DNA of 64,000 nucleotides from a bacterium (GCA_016124895.1 WGMU01000139.1:1-64000), one strand, 5' to 3'; shown: positions 31,107 through 40,496, counted from the stretch's first letter. Program-made: numbers and translations. Notes: generated from the sequence alone by a model not told the origin.

Positions 31107-31742
31107 TTACTGAGCTACTTCTTCGGCCTCGGCCGCTTCGCCAGTTGCATCCGCCACGGGTTTGCTCGCGACCTTTCTCAGCCAGTGAACTTCCATCGTC
31201 GAATAATCGATCGTACGTTCGCATTGCCAGAATTCAGGGATGTGGAACAGGGAACGCTGCGGCGTGCGGAAGAGCATTAGCGCGTCGTCGGCTGTCGCGT
31301 CGGCGCGGGCGAGTCGCTCCAGCGACTTGAACAGCGGCGTGCCGCTTTGAATCTCCGGCACCAGTTTGTAGGGCGGATCAAAGAACAGCAGGGTGTACGG
31401 CAGGAAGCCGTCGCAGTTTTTCGGGCGGAAGGACGTCTTGGCGACGTCGGTCTGCCAGCAGAGCGTTTCGTCTTCGCAGCGCAGGCTGGCGACGTTTTTA
31501 CGCAGCAGATCGACAGCGATGCGGTCCTTTTCGAAAAAGACGACCGAGTGGGCTCCACGACTCAGCGCTTCCAGCCCCAGCGTTCCTGTCCCGGAAAAGA
31601 TGTCGGCAACGCGAGCATCGACAAGCTCGTCACGAAGGAACTGAAACAGGCTCTCCTTGACGCGGTCGGTGATCGGACGCGTGATCTGTCCGGGGTTGGT
31701 CAGCAGTTTCCGACGGCCGAAACGGCCGGTGATGATGCGCAT
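31107..31742 (-). CDS. rsmD: 16S rRNA (guanine966-N2)-methyltransferase
   Basis: Methylates 16S rRNA using S-adenosylmethionine. 211 residues from ATG 31742 (MRIITGRFGRRKLLTNPG), with GGAG upstream. RPITDRVKESLFQFL, the SAM site DIFSGTGTLGLEALSRGA and the catalytic LLFFDPPYKL are all present. The C-terminus has an added acidic tail (TGEAAEAEEVAQ). The pseudo-receiver gene lies 56 bases upstream in the same direction. Confidence 0.94.
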   Translation of the reverse strand: MRIITGRFGRRKLLTNPGQITRPITDRVKESLFQFLRDELVDARVADIFSGTGTLGLEALSRGAHSVVFFEKDRIAVDLLRKNVASLRCEDETLCWQTDVAKTSFRPKNCDGFLPYTLLFFDPPYKLVPEIQSGTPLFKSLERLARADATADDALMLFRTPQRSLFHIPEFWQCERTIDYSTMEVHWLRKVASKPVADATGEAAEAEEVAQ

Positions 31743-31798
31743 TGCGGTCTCCGCAGGTGAAGCAGTCGAGCGGCAGAGTACCGCCCGCGGCGCCTGCA

Positions 31799-32209
31799 TT
31801 ACGAGCCAGCAGATTCTGCCGTCGAACCTGCCTGCGCAGGAACCAGTCCGATCAACCGTGCGCACTCGATTGCCACCTGCTCGCCCGAGACAGGCATCAG
31901 CAGAAACGAATCAACGCCAAGTTCGCGCAGCACGGATTCGAGCGGCAGTGACTCGGTCTGACCGACGACAGCAACGCGCACGTCCGGCCGCTGTCGAACC
32001 GACGCGGCCAGCGTCAGCACTCCACTCGCGCCGACATTCAGATCGACAAGAACCGCGATCCGCGACTCGCCCGGTGGTAGCGCTGCCAGTTCTGTTCGAA
32101 CCTCCGAGGCACTCGCCCGCGGCTGAATCCGAACGCTGGCTCCGGCGAGTTGCCGCTGCAACTCCGGATACCACTTCGGCCGTTGTTCAAGGACGAGAAT
32201 TCGCGACAT
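31799..32209 (-). CDS. Degenerate response-regulator receiver-like protein
   Basis: 136 residues from ATG 32209. The fold pattern follows a CheY-like receiver: MSRILVLEQ..., AVLVDLNVGASGVLTLA, VRVAVVGQTE, SFLLMPVSGEQV. The Asp in LVDLN sits at the phosphoacceptor position, but the acidic pair after the first strand is LEQ rather than DD, and the lysine of the usual K-P is replaced (LMP). It is therefore probably a pseudo-receiver that is not phosphorylated in the standard way. Upstream of rsmD, possibly cotranscribed. Confidence 0.65.
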   Translation of the reverse strand: MSRILVLEQRPKWYPELQRQLAGASVRIQPRASASEVRTELAALPPGESRIAVLVDLNVGASGVLTLAASVRQRPDVRVAVVGQTESLPLESVLRELGVDSFLLMPVSGEQVAIECARLIGLVPAQAGSTAESAGS

Positions 32210-32580
32210 GGTCGGCTTTCAGATCGGAGACGTTGGTAATTTGTTGCAGATGTGGTCAGGCAGACCTCTTCAACGGGGTGGCAGTGCCTGATCCCGGCTG
32301 ACTGAAACGGGGCACAGCTTCCGCCGCTTTGCGGGTCTGCCTTCGAGAATACCTCCGGCTGTATGGTGAGTGCCTCTTCGACACGCATCTGAAATGCCCT
32401 GGCGAGTCCCGTCGTTCACCTCCGCGGCGTGAGCGGCAGTGAAGCGATGAGGGAGTTCATACGGGAAATCTCCTCAAGGCAGTCGTTTTCCGACCATAAC
32501 CCCACCCGCTCACATTGCAGGCACTATTCTGGCTCCGTGTTCGGGGCCACTCATTCCAGCATCAATTACGGAGCTAAATC
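32210..32580. other. Divergent intergenic interval before the PilZ gene
   Basis: 371 bases between the pseudo-receiver gene (minus) and the PilZ gene (plus). It should hold both promoters; I see no coding frame, repeat or strong hairpin. Confidence 0.45.
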
Positions 32581-32934
32581 ATGAACACGAGCGTACTTCC
32601 AGTGATCAGCCAGATCATCCGCAGTCAACTGGTTGACAGAAATATGGGCATGGCTGACCGGCGCGCGTTTCCTCGGTACGCCGTCACTCTGACCGTGCGC
32701 TGCCGGGAACTGGACGCCGGCCTGGAACCTGCCGGTGAAGAGTTTGACGCAGTCGCACACGACATTTCTGAAGGTGGCGTTTCACTGATTACCGGCCGTC
32801 CGGTCACCAGCAATTTTGTGTCAATCGCTTTTCAGGATGCCGGCTGGCAGGATGCGGAAGTCGTGGTCAGAATCGTCCGCACACGGGAATTCGGATCGCT
32901 GACTCTTATCGCCGGTCCGTTTGTGCAAATCTGA
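32581..32934 (+). CDS. PilZ domain protein
   Basis: 117 residues. The two cyclic-di-GMP binding signatures of PilZ are visible: RRAFPR (about 27-32) and DISEGG (about 60-65), followed by the beta-barrel sequence ITGRPVTSNFVSIAFQ and VVRIVRTREFGSL. A short N-terminal helix precedes them. Likely a stand-alone cyclic-di-GMP effector, perhaps for motility or polysaccharide control. It precedes the glycosyltransferase cassette by 380 bases; no direct link is shown. Confidence 0.88.
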   Translation: MNTSVLPVISQIIRSQLVDRNMGMADRRAFPRYAVTLTVRCRELDAGLEPAGEEFDAVAHDISEGGVSLITGRPVTSNFVSIAFQDAGWQDAEVVVRIVRTREFGSLTLIAGPFVQI

Positions 32935-33314
32935 TTCAACGGCCGGACGTCGCTGACGAGGGAACGCAAGCGACACTGCCGACGAACAGCAATGCAGTGA
33001 CGACCGTCCTGCCCGCCAGCGAGCGACTGCGCCGGACAGCGTAGAGACACGACGGCCCGTGATCCGGCCATGCTGACGTTCCACGCAGGCAGGCAGGCAG
33101 CCAGCCAGCCAGACTGGTCTAGGCCCGTTTGGAAGAATCCCGATATTCTCCGGCCCGTGAGACTGCAGGGCGTCCGCGCCTGCGCTGCGTCCCGCAACTA
33201 ACAGATGCCGTTCTTCGAGTTCACAGGCTGCGGCCCAGGGCAATCGGCGCGGTGATTGAGCGGTCTCTGTGCGAAGCGACTGGTGGTGGGCAGGACGCCT
33301 GCTGTTTTCGTCAG
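32935..33314. other. Intergenic interval with GCAG/CCAG tetranucleotide tract
   Basis: 380 bases. Near 33087-33115 there are about four GCAG units followed by three CCAG units, a short microsatellite. The reading frame of the downstream glycosyltransferase is open through part of this interval, but the sequence there has no family features. Confidence 0.5.
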
Positions 33315-34196
33315 ATGGATCTGAGTGCTTCACCTATGGCCAGACTTTCAATTTGCCACGATCCGCAGGCGCACGGGCAGGGCGATGCTGTGGTGCGACG
33401 GTTTGAACTGAGCGTCGTCGTTCCCGCCTACAACGAAGAGTCACGGCTGCCGTTGACACTCGAATCGCTGCAGCAGTTTCTCGATCCGTGGGGGATTGAT
33501 TACCAGGTGCTGGTTGTCGACGACGGCAGTCACGACGGCACCGCGCTGGTGTCCGAAGGATTCGGTGAGCGGTTCTCGACGCTGACGCTGACGCAGAACT
33601 CCGGCAAGGGTGCGGCTGTCCGGGCCGGGATGCTGGCCGCGACCGGCGAGGTGATTGTCTTCACGGATGCCGATCTGCCGTACGATCTGGTGGCGCTGCG
33701 GGCGAGTTACGAAACGATCCGGTCGGGAAAGACCGACGTGATTCTCGGGGCACGCGACATCGACGGCTCGGGCTGCCGGGTAAAACGGCGACTGTCGCGT
33801 TCGTTCGCGTCAGTTGTCTTTCGATTGCTGTCGAAGTATCTGATTTCGCGCGAGGTCACGGACACACAAGCCGGGTTCAAGTGCTTTCGTGCGGACGCGT
33901 GTCAGCGTGTCTTCGGTCTGGCAACGCTCAATAGTTTCGCCTTCGATACCGAAATCGTCGTTCTGATTCGCAAGCTGCGGATCCCGTTTCAGCGGATTCC
34001 GGTCACGCTGATTAACGAGCGGGCGTCGACGTTGAGCCTGTTCCGCCACGCGCTGCCGATGCTGCTCGATATGTTTCGCGTCCGCTGGAACATCTGGCGC
34101 GGCGCCTATGCGGAAACGCTGCTGCTGCCGACTGCCGATCAGACGCCTGCCGGCGATGTGGCCGCGACCGACAGTTCCTCGAAGGCGGCGGCATGA
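33315..34196 (+). CDS. Polyprenyl/dolichyl-phosphate glycosyltransferase (GT2, ALG5/ArnC-like)
   Basis: 293 residues if ATG 33315 is used; a start at 33336, or GTG near 33390 with GGGC spacing, is also possible, and the domain begins only at FELSVVVPAYNEESRLPLTLESL. VVDDGSHDGT, the DAD motif in FTDADLPYDL, the RVKRRLSRSFASVVFRLLSKYL region and DTQAGFKCFR are typical of dolichyl-phosphate glucosyltransferase-like GT2 enzymes. It likely loads a sugar onto undecaprenyl phosphate at the inner face of the membrane. It overlaps the next gene by four bases (ATGA). Confidence 0.9.
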   Translation: MDLSASPMARLSICHDPQAHGQGDAVVRRFELSVVVPAYNEESRLPLTLESLQQFLDPWGIDYQVLVVDDGSHDGTALVSEGFGERFSTLTLTQNSGKGAAVRAGMLAATGEVIVFTDADLPYDLVALRASYETIRSGKTDVILGARDIDGSGCRVKRRLSRSFASVVFRLLSKYLISREVTDTQAGFKCFRADACQRVFGLATLNSFAFDTEIVVLIRKLRIPFQRIPVTLINERASTLSLFRHALPMLLDMFRVRWNIWRGAYAETLLLPTADQTPAGDVAATDSSSKAAA

Positions 34197-35233
34197 CTGC
34201 GACTTCTCAGCCGGAACATGCTGACGATCTCCAGGCGAAACGGCTGCTGCTCCACGCCGACGATCTGGGATTGAGTGCGGCAGTCACTGACGGGATTCTT
34301 CGCGGTTTTTCGGATGGCCTGCTGACAAGTACCTCGCTGATGGCGAACGGTCCGGCCGCCGAGGTCGCTCTCGCGGCGTGGCCCACGCTGCAGGAGCAGC
34401 AGATTCGTGGCCAGCTGCCCTCAACCGCGGCGCGCGAACAGCTCAGCGATGTTCGACGGCCGTTTGATCTCGGCATCCATCTGAACCTGACGCAGGGGTA
34501 TCCGCTGACTGGTTCGAATTATCCCGATGAGCTGCGGGTTCGGGACGGCCGGTTCTGTGGAGTCGGCCAGGCGTTTCAGAGGCTGTACCGCCGCCGCCAT
34601 CGCTTCGTGGAGGCGATTCAGGCAGAGCTGTCGCAGCAGATTGAATTCATGCTCGATCACGGGCACACGCCGACGCATCTCAACGGGCATCAGTACGTCG
34701 AACTGCTGCCTGGCCTGGCCGACATCGTGCCGCAGTTGCTCGACCGGTACTCGATTCCGGTTGTTCGCGTCGCCCGCGAGCCCGGACTGGTGCCGCTGCG
34801 ACTGTTTGACATTGGCGAAGTCGCGAGCTGGTCGGTCGGGCGAATCAAATGGCTGTTCGCGCTGGCGTCGTGCTGGCGGCTGATGCGTCAGCAACGCTCA
34901 TTTCCGGGAGCATGTTTCGGAACCTGTCACGCGGGCCGGATTGGTTTATTCGAGCTGCAGCAGTTTCTGCGTACGCGAGGCCTGCCATCAGTTGTCGAGA
35001 TTGTGCTGCATCCGGGCAGCTCCGAACGTGCAAACGCGGCTTCACAGACAGACGCCTGGTTCGACCCGCTGGCTGAGGGACGCGTGCGGGAACTTGAACT
35101 GCTGCAGAGTGACGAACTGCTTGACGAGCTGGTGGCGTACGAATGGAAGCTCGGACGCATGAGTGACCTGATGGCGTCACGGTCTGAAACGGCGAGCTGG
35201 ACCGGATCAGTAATCGTGGAGGCTGCCGCCTGA
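34193..35233 (+). CDS. YdjC/ChbG-family carbohydrate deacetylase
   Basis: 346 residues. Metal and catalytic motifs of the family: LLLHADDLGLSAAVTDGI near 18-35, DLGIHLNLTQGYPLT near 92-106, THLNGHQYVELLPG near 160, and VVEIVLHPGS near 267. These enzymes remove N-acetyl groups from sugars (ChbG, HpnK, NaxD). Position between a polyprenyl-phosphate glycosyltransferase and an ArnT-like transferase suggests that the substrate is a lipid-linked N-acetyl sugar, as for Francisella NaxD. Coupled to the upstream gene by an ATGA overlap. Confidence 0.9.
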   Translation: MTATSQPEHADDLQAKRLLLHADDLGLSAAVTDGILRGFSDGLLTSTSLMANGPAAEVALAAWPTLQEQQIRGQLPSTAAREQLSDVRRPFDLGIHLNLTQGYPLTGSNYPDELRVRDGRFCGVGQAFQRLYRRRHRFVEAIQAELSQQIEFMLDHGHTPTHLNGHQYVELLPGLADIVPQLLDRYSIPVVRVAREPGLVPLRLFDIGEVASWSVGRIKWLFALASCWRLMRQQRSFPGACFGTCHAGRIGLFELQQFLRTRGLPSVVEIVLHPGSSERANAASQTDAWFDPLAEGRVRELELLQSDELLDELVAYEWKLGRMSDLMASRSETASWTGSVIVEAAA

Positions 35234-35277
35234 CGGCAGCTCAAGCCTGGCCGGAGCTGGGCCGCTGGATGTGAAGG

Positions 35278-37044
35278 ATGGAATCTGTGAACGACCTTGA
35301 AGTGACTCCCGAGCCTGTCCAGTCCCGGCGGTTTTCAACCGCGACAATTCTGATTGCGGCGATGGTGGGCATCGTTCTGCTGCGGCTGCTGACGCTCGGG
35401 ACGCTCGCACTGACAGACAACACAGAAGGCCGGTACGCGAGCATCGGCTGGGAGATGTTTCACTCCGGCGACTGGGTCACCCCGCGGCTGTATCTGCGCG
35501 GCGAACTGGTTCCGTTCTGGGGCAAGCCGCCACTGCTGTTCTGGATGACGAGTGCGTCGTTTCATCTGTTCGGCGTGTCCGAATGGCCGGCGCGGTTTCC
35601 CAACACCCTGATGGGGATTCTTATCGTTCTGGCGACCATGCGTTATGCCCGGCAGTTCGGCGGCCCGCGCGTGAGCCTGCTGACCGGACTGGTCCTCGCC
35701 TCGACCGGGCTGATCTTCGTGCTTAGCGGCGCCTGCGTGCTTGATATGTCGCTGACCGCGGCGACGACCGGCTCAATGCTCGCCTTCGCAGTGTTCGCGG
35801 AATCGGAAGGGCGATCGAAGCTCTGGGGACTGATGTTCTTTCTGATGCTGGGCATCGGCTGCCTGGCGAAAGGGCCGCTGGCCATTGTGCTGGTTGGTCT
35901 GGTGATCGCGCCGTGGCTGTTGCTGGTTCGTCGCTTCAGTTTGATCCGTCGCATTCCGTGGTTCTCCGGAACAGCGTTGCTGGCTGCGGTCACCGTTCCG
36001 TGGTATCTGCTGGCCGAGCAGGCGACGCCTGGATTCCTGTGGTACTTCATCGTCAACGAGCACATTCTGCGGTACGTGACGAAGGACTACGGCGATCTGT
36101 ATGGAGCCGGGCGAGTCAAGCCGTATGGGACAAGCTGGGCGTTTCTCGCGCTGGCGTTTCTGCCGTGGACGCCACTGCTGATTCAGGCGTGGGCGACGAA
36201 GTTCCACAACTGGCGGGCACTGCTGCTGGAAGGTCGCGATCCCTGGTTGCTGTATACTCTGTTGTGGGGATTGATGCCGACCGTGTTCTTCACTGTGGCG
36301 CGGCAGATTCAGATCACGTATGTGCTGCCCGGTCTGCCGGGCATGGCCGTGCTGATGGCCGTCGGTCTGGTCCGCTGGATGGATTCGCCGAAGCGTTCGA
36401 CGCTGCTGTGGACGCTGCGGAACCAGTCGGTCATCACGGCGCTGCTGCTGATTGCCGGCATTGTTGCGGAAGTCGTCTTCGCTGCGCCACTGCCGATCGT
36501 GCTGTGTTCGGCGGCAACGACGCTCGCATTCATCAGGAGTGCCTGGGTTGGACACCGGCAGCGTGATCCGGAATCGCTGCTGGCGGGCATCGGCTTCGGG
36601 ACGTCGCTGCTCATCGTGGTTGGCTCGACGGCCGCCGGCCCGCTGCTCAGCGAGAAAAACTCTACACGCACGATCCTCGCTGAGGTGGCCGAACAGCCGT
36701 CGCTGTCTGATCGCCCGGTAATGTTCCCGTTGGGCGATCCGTATTCAGCCGACATCTATCAGTCCGGAATGCTGCACGGTCAGGTGGATCGCAACGTCGA
36801 CCGTGATGCTTCGGCGTTTCGCGAGGAACTGTGGGCCGACCCGGATCGCGTGTTCGTGCTGCGTCGCTCTGATTGGAGCGGCCTCGACACGGACCTCAAG
36901 TCGCGGCTGCAGCCGGCCGTCGAAACCGAACACTGGATCGCCTGCACGGTCGAGCTTCCTGCGATTGCGGAGACGCCGGTCGCGAATCCAGCTCCCGTGA
37001 TTGCCTCGCGAACCGATCCCGCGCCGCATCGGCAGCGTGAATAG
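35278..37044 (+). CDS. ArnT-like lipid-linked sugar transferase (GT-C)
   Basis: 588 residues, multi-span membrane protein of the PMT/ArnT superfamily. The first span (TILIAAMVGIVLLRLLTLG) is followed by the periplasmic loop LTDNTEGRYASIGWEMFHSGDWVTPRLYLRGELVPFWGKPPLLFW, where the acidic residue and the KPPLLFW motif are typical of ArnT-like enzymes. About 11-12 spans are seen, then a soluble C-terminal region (about 455-588). It should move a sugar from undecaprenyl phosphate to lipid A or another surface acceptor on the periplasmic side. 44 bases after the deacetylase. Confidence 0.9.
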   Translation: MESVNDLEVTPEPVQSRRFSTATILIAAMVGIVLLRLLTLGTLALTDNTEGRYASIGWEMFHSGDWVTPRLYLRGELVPFWGKPPLLFWMTSASFHLFGVSEWPARFPNTLMGILIVLATMRYARQFGGPRVSLLTGLVLASTGLIFVLSGACVLDMSLTAATTGSMLAFAVFAESEGRSKLWGLMFFLMLGIGCLAKGPLAIVLVGLVIAPWLLLVRRFSLIRRIPWFSGTALLAAVTVPWYLLAEQATPGFLWYFIVNEHILRYVTKDYGDLYGAGRVKPYGTSWAFLALAFLPWTPLLIQAWATKFHNWRALLLEGRDPWLLYTLLWGLMPTVFFTVARQIQITYVLPGLPGMAVLMAVGLVRWMDSPKRSTLLWTLRNQSVITALLLIAGIVAEVVFAAPLPIVLCSAATTLAFIRSAWVGHRQRDPESLLAGIGFGTSLLIVVGSTAAGPLLSEKNSTRTILAEVAEQPSLSDRPVMFPLGDPYSADIYQSGMLHGQVDRNVDRDASAFREELWADPDRVFVLRRSDWSGLDTDLKSRLQPAVETEHWIACTVELPAIAETPVANPAPVIASRTDPAPHRQRE

Positions 37045-37076
37045 CAAAGCTGTCGCGGTAGACGCCACTGAGCTGG

Positions 37077-37150
37077 GGGGCCGGGGCTGGACTGAGCCTG
37101 CGAAGGAAGCCCCGGGGTTTCGCTCGTGCCTCGCTCCAACCCCGGCCACC
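37077..37150 (+). repeat. REP-like double-hairpin repeat, copy 2
   Basis: Two consecutive hairpins: CCGGGGCT (37081-37088) with AGCCCCGG (37108-37115), and CCGGGGTT (37112-37119) with AACCCCGG (37138-37145). The sequence is nearly identical, in reverse orientation, to 7800-7887. It lies between the ArnT-like gene and the PHP-domain gene. Confidence 0.82.
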
Positions 37151-37283
37151 CCGATTCCGGAAGCAGACGAATCATCGGCCGGGGGAGTGCTTTAAACTTC
37201 TGATTCGGTTGCACAACGACATCGGTTTCGAGAACGCTGTTGACCTCGGCGACCTGACCGATGCCTCGATGTGGAGCCCTCAA

Positions 37284-40127
37284 ATGAAGTCCCTCGTTTG
37301 TCTGCTGACTGCTGTGATTCTGACGCTGGCTCTGATCGCCGGACGTGGAACAACGCCGACAGCGCGACTGGCGGCACAGGATGCAGACGGGCCTCGCGAA
37401 CTGTGGGTCAAAGTTGTCTTCGGACTCGATGAACAGGAAGCCGTCTGGGACGGCCGCGTTTCAGTTGCCAACGGCGAACTGCGGGACATCGACGCGTGGA
37501 GCTTCGAGGCGCGGGATCAACTCGACGCCGACGCGCGAAGCTGGAAGATCCGATCCGGGCTGATCACCGGACGCCGGGCGACTTATGCCGAACCGACGCG
37601 CGGCGTTGTCCTGCAAGTCGAAGCGTCGCCGCAGACGCGCGTGGCGATCTCGACGGAGCAGGGTGGCTTTGAATTCGCTCCGGCTGTGCTGCAGGCCGGG
37701 CAACCGCTGTCGCAACTTGATGGCAAGGCGTCCGTAGAACTGATGGCTGGCGGGGAACTCGTTGCACGAACGACGACGGACGATGACTTTGCGTCGCTGG
37801 CGATCGATTCCAGCGGGCACCGGCATGTTCTTTGGGTCGCGTTCGACGAAGCGAATCAGCGCGACTGGCTTTACGTGCGGAATCTCGACGCTGCGGATTC
37901 AGAGCCGGCTGGCGTCCCGCAATCCGTCTTCGACGCCGAAGAGTTCGACAGTCCACGGCTGTTCGTTGTGAAAGGGACTGACGGAAAGGACACGCTGCGA
38001 GCTGTGTTCTGCTCGCCCGGCAAGTCCGCGAACTGGGATGTGTATTCGGCAGTGCGGACGGCGACGGGCTGGGTTCCGGAACGGCTGACGCACAGCGACG
38101 GTGTCGAGTTGAAAGTCGCGGCCGATCAGTCGCCGGACGGAACCCTCTGGCTGGCCTGGCAGACGTTTCGTGAAGGGCAGGGCGACATCGTCGCGAAGCG
38201 ATTGCACAACGGTCGATGGTCGAACGAGCTTCTTCTGCAAAGTGAGGCGGACGAGTGGAATCCGTCGATCAGCGCGGTCGACGCAGACAATGCGTGGGTC
38301 GGGTTCGACTCGTACGCGAACGGCAATTACGACGTCGAGGTTGCGCGGCTGACAGCAGACGGCGACGAGCTGAGCAGCCCATTGCGGACGCCGGTCTCGA
38401 AAAGTCCGGACTTCGAAGCTCATGCGAATGTTCTCGCCGATTGCGATGGTACCTGGATCGCGTGGAATGCTGCGGGAGAGAACTGGGGCAAGGATTTTCG
38501 TAACGGGCCAATGATCAACAACGGCGTTTACTCCGAGCCGCTGCACGCGTCGCGACGGCTGGAACTGCGGCGTGTCACGAATGCCGGAGCGATTCACTCG
38601 CCGGTGGATCCGCTGCCGCAGATCCTGCCGACAGAACGGCCGGTCATGGTGGAGCGCAGCGCGGCAGCGAAGCCGTCGCGGTTTTACGAGTACCCGCAAC
38701 TCGCCCGAGACGGTGACGGTCGTTTGTGGCTGGCATTTCGCATGTGCCGGCAGGGTTACTGCGCGCACCCCCCGATGGGCATCGACTGGAAGATCTACGC
38801 AACATGCTTCACTGCTGACGGCTGGCTGACTCCAATCGAATTGCCACGCAGTCAGGGGCGGCAGGATCAGCGAGTCTCGCTAGCCGTCGCGCCGGACGGG
38901 CGCCTGCACGCTGCCTGGGCAGACGGCAATCGGTTCGCATCAGTCAACCGGAAGTATTCGGCGTATGCTGGGGTACTCCCAAAGGTAGAGATGCCAGCCG
39001 CTGAGCCGAATCTCGAAGAAGCGTACTACATTACGGACGACGTGCAGACGTTTGGACTACCTGCACCTGGCCGAACTAAACCTCCTGAATCTCGCCCCCC
39101 GTTGACGATGCAGAAAGACGGTCGCGAGTACCGCGTTCTGTTCGGCGATATGCACCGGCACACGAATATCAGCCGCTGTATGCCGACACTCGATGGCAGC
39201 CTCGAAGACGCCCATCGTTACGCGCTCAATGCCGTGCAGTACGACTTTTTGGCGATCACCGATCATACGCGCGACGTCGATCCGTTTTCCTGGTGGCGAA
39301 CTCAGAAGGCGGCGGACCTGTATCACGTTCCCGGACGTTACGTTCCGATCTACGCGTACGAACGCAGCAACGGCACGGCTGGTGGCGGGCATCGCAACGT
39401 CTTCTTCACGCACCGCGGAGCGACGATCAATCCCAGCGACGCGTGGGCGGACGGTGTTGGCCGGACGAAGCCGAAGACCGATCCGGACACGACTTTGTAT
39501 CCGTGGCTGAAGGAGCGCGGCGACGCGCTGACCGCTGCTCATACTCCGGGCTGGGCAGCCGGAGCAGGCAAGGGCACATGGACGTACAACGATCCGCAGG
39601 TCGAACCGGTCGCCGAGATCTTTCAGGGCTTCCGGCAGTCGTACGAGCGGCCGGGCAGCGGCGTCGCCGAGCGGGCGTCGCTGTGGTATGCGCTCCGCAA
39701 GGGCTACCGGCTGGGTTTCATCGCGTCGAGCGACCACATGTCGACGCACATGTCCTTTGCCTGTGTCTGGGCGACCGAGAAAACGCGCGAGGGCATCTTT
39801 GAAGCACTGCGGGCTCGACGGACCTACGCGGCGACGGACCGAATTGGTCTGGCGATGCAGCTCGGCAACGCGCTGATGGGCGAAGAGGTCGACGTGCCCG
39901 ACCGCAACCTGACGCTCGACATTCGCGTCGCGGGCACTGCACCGGTCACGGGACTGGAAATCGTCCGCTCCGGCAAGGTGATTCACACCGAGAAGCCGCG
40001 ACAGGCGAACCTCGATTTCCACTTCGCCGACCCCGAACCGCTGACCGGGACAAGCTACTACTACGTGCGGCTGGTGCAGGAGAACGGAGCCATCGCATGG
40101 GGCTCTCCCATCTGGGTTCGCCGATAA
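37284..40127 (+). CDS. Secreted DUF3604/PHP-domain protein with N-terminal propeller-like region
   Basis: 947 residues from ATG 37284 (GGAG 9 bases upstream). A signal peptide (MKSLVCLLTAVILTLALIAG) leads to a beta-rich half (about 30-590) with repeated SPDGTLWLAWQTF, ADNAWVGFDSYANGNYDVEVARL, DGRLWLAFRM and PDGRLHAAWADGN segments that resemble propeller blades. The PHP/DUF3604 part starts VLFGDMHRHTNISRC and continues YDFLAITDHTRDVD, with AHTPGW and SSDHMSTH as further metal-ligand positions. It is a predicted exported metal-dependent hydrolase of unknown substrate. Confidence 0.88.
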   Translation: MKSLVCLLTAVILTLALIAGRGTTPTARLAAQDADGPRELWVKVVFGLDEQEAVWDGRVSVANGELRDIDAWSFEARDQLDADARSWKIRSGLITGRRATYAEPTRGVVLQVEASPQTRVAISTEQGGFEFAPAVLQAGQPLSQLDGKASVELMAGGELVARTTTDDDFASLAIDSSGHRHVLWVAFDEANQRDWLYVRNLDAADSEPAGVPQSVFDAEEFDSPRLFVVKGTDGKDTLRAVFCSPGKSANWDVYSAVRTATGWVPERLTHSDGVELKVAADQSPDGTLWLAWQTFREGQGDIVAKRLHNGRWSNELLLQSEADEWNPSISAVDADNAWVGFDSYANGNYDVEVARLTADGDELSSPLRTPVSKSPDFEAHANVLADCDGTWIAWNAAGENWGKDFRNGPMINNGVYSEPLHASRRLELRRVTNAGAIHSPVDPLPQILPTERPVMVERSAAAKPSRFYEYPQLARDGDGRLWLAFRMCRQGYCAHPPMGIDWKIYATCFTADGWLTPIELPRSQGRQDQRVSLAVAPDGRLHAAWADGNRFASVNRKYSAYAGVLPKVEMPAAEPNLEEAYYITDDVQTFGLPAPGRTKPPESRPPLTMQKDGREYRVLFGDMHRHTNISRCMPTLDGSLEDAHRYALNAVQYDFLAITDHTRDVDPFSWWRTQKAADLYHVPGRYVPIYAYERSNGTAGGGHRNVFFTHRGATINPSDAWADGVGRTKPKTDPDTTLYPWLKERGDALTAAHTPGWAAGAGKGTWTYNDPQVEPVAEIFQGFRQSYERPGSGVAERASLWYALRKGYRLGFIASSDHMSTHMSFACVWATEKTREGIFEALRARRTYAATDRIGLAMQLGNALMGEEVDVPDRNLTLDIRVAGTAPVTGLEIVRSGKVIHTEKPRQANLDFHFADPEPLTGTSYYYVRLVQENGAIAWGSPIWVRR

Positions 40128-40160
40128 GGCTTGAACCACTGATGAAGGCCATCGAAGCCG

Positions 40161-40496
40161 TTAATTCTGTTGATGGTGCGCGAGTGCGACGGTGTAGTCC
40201 GTTTCGCCGTTGGCGTCTGGTTTCATCGTGACCAGAAAATCCTGAGTCCCACGAGCCCCGAACAACTTCACGTTCCACGATTCAACAAACGAACCATCGC
40301 CGCGTTGATCAACCAGTTTGCAGCTCGCAAGGATCGGCGGAGGACCGGCTTGTCCGAATTGAGACTGAATGTGGGTAAGAACGTCTCGCTGCAACCGGGC
40401 ATCCGCGACAGAGTTTTTGTTTGCAGTCGCACAGCCCAGCGTACCCGCAGCCAGAATGGATCCGAGCAGCGGGACGACGAGTTTCGTATTCGGCAT
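40161..40496 (-). CDS. Small lipoprotein, hypothetical
   Basis: 111 residues from ATG 40496, with a strong AAAGGAG 9 bases upstream. The signal MPNTKLVVPLLGSILAAGTLGCATANKN has the lipobox TLGC. The rest (CKLVDQRGDGSFVESWNVKLFGARGTQDFLVTMKPDANGETDYTVAL) is a small alpha-beta unit. No family recognised. Convergent with the PHP-domain gene. Confidence 0.8.
   Translation of the reverse strand: MPNTKLVVPLLGSILAAGTLGCATANKNSVADARLQRDVLTHIQSQFGQAGPPPILASCKLVDQRGDGSFVESWNVKLFGARGTQDFLVTMKPDANGETDYTVALAHHQQN

Noticed and set aside
33087-33115. GCAG/CCAG tetranucleotide tract as a phase-variation switch
   Set aside because: It is short and lies outside the conserved part of the downstream gene, so a change in copy number would probably not alter the protein; kept only as a note.
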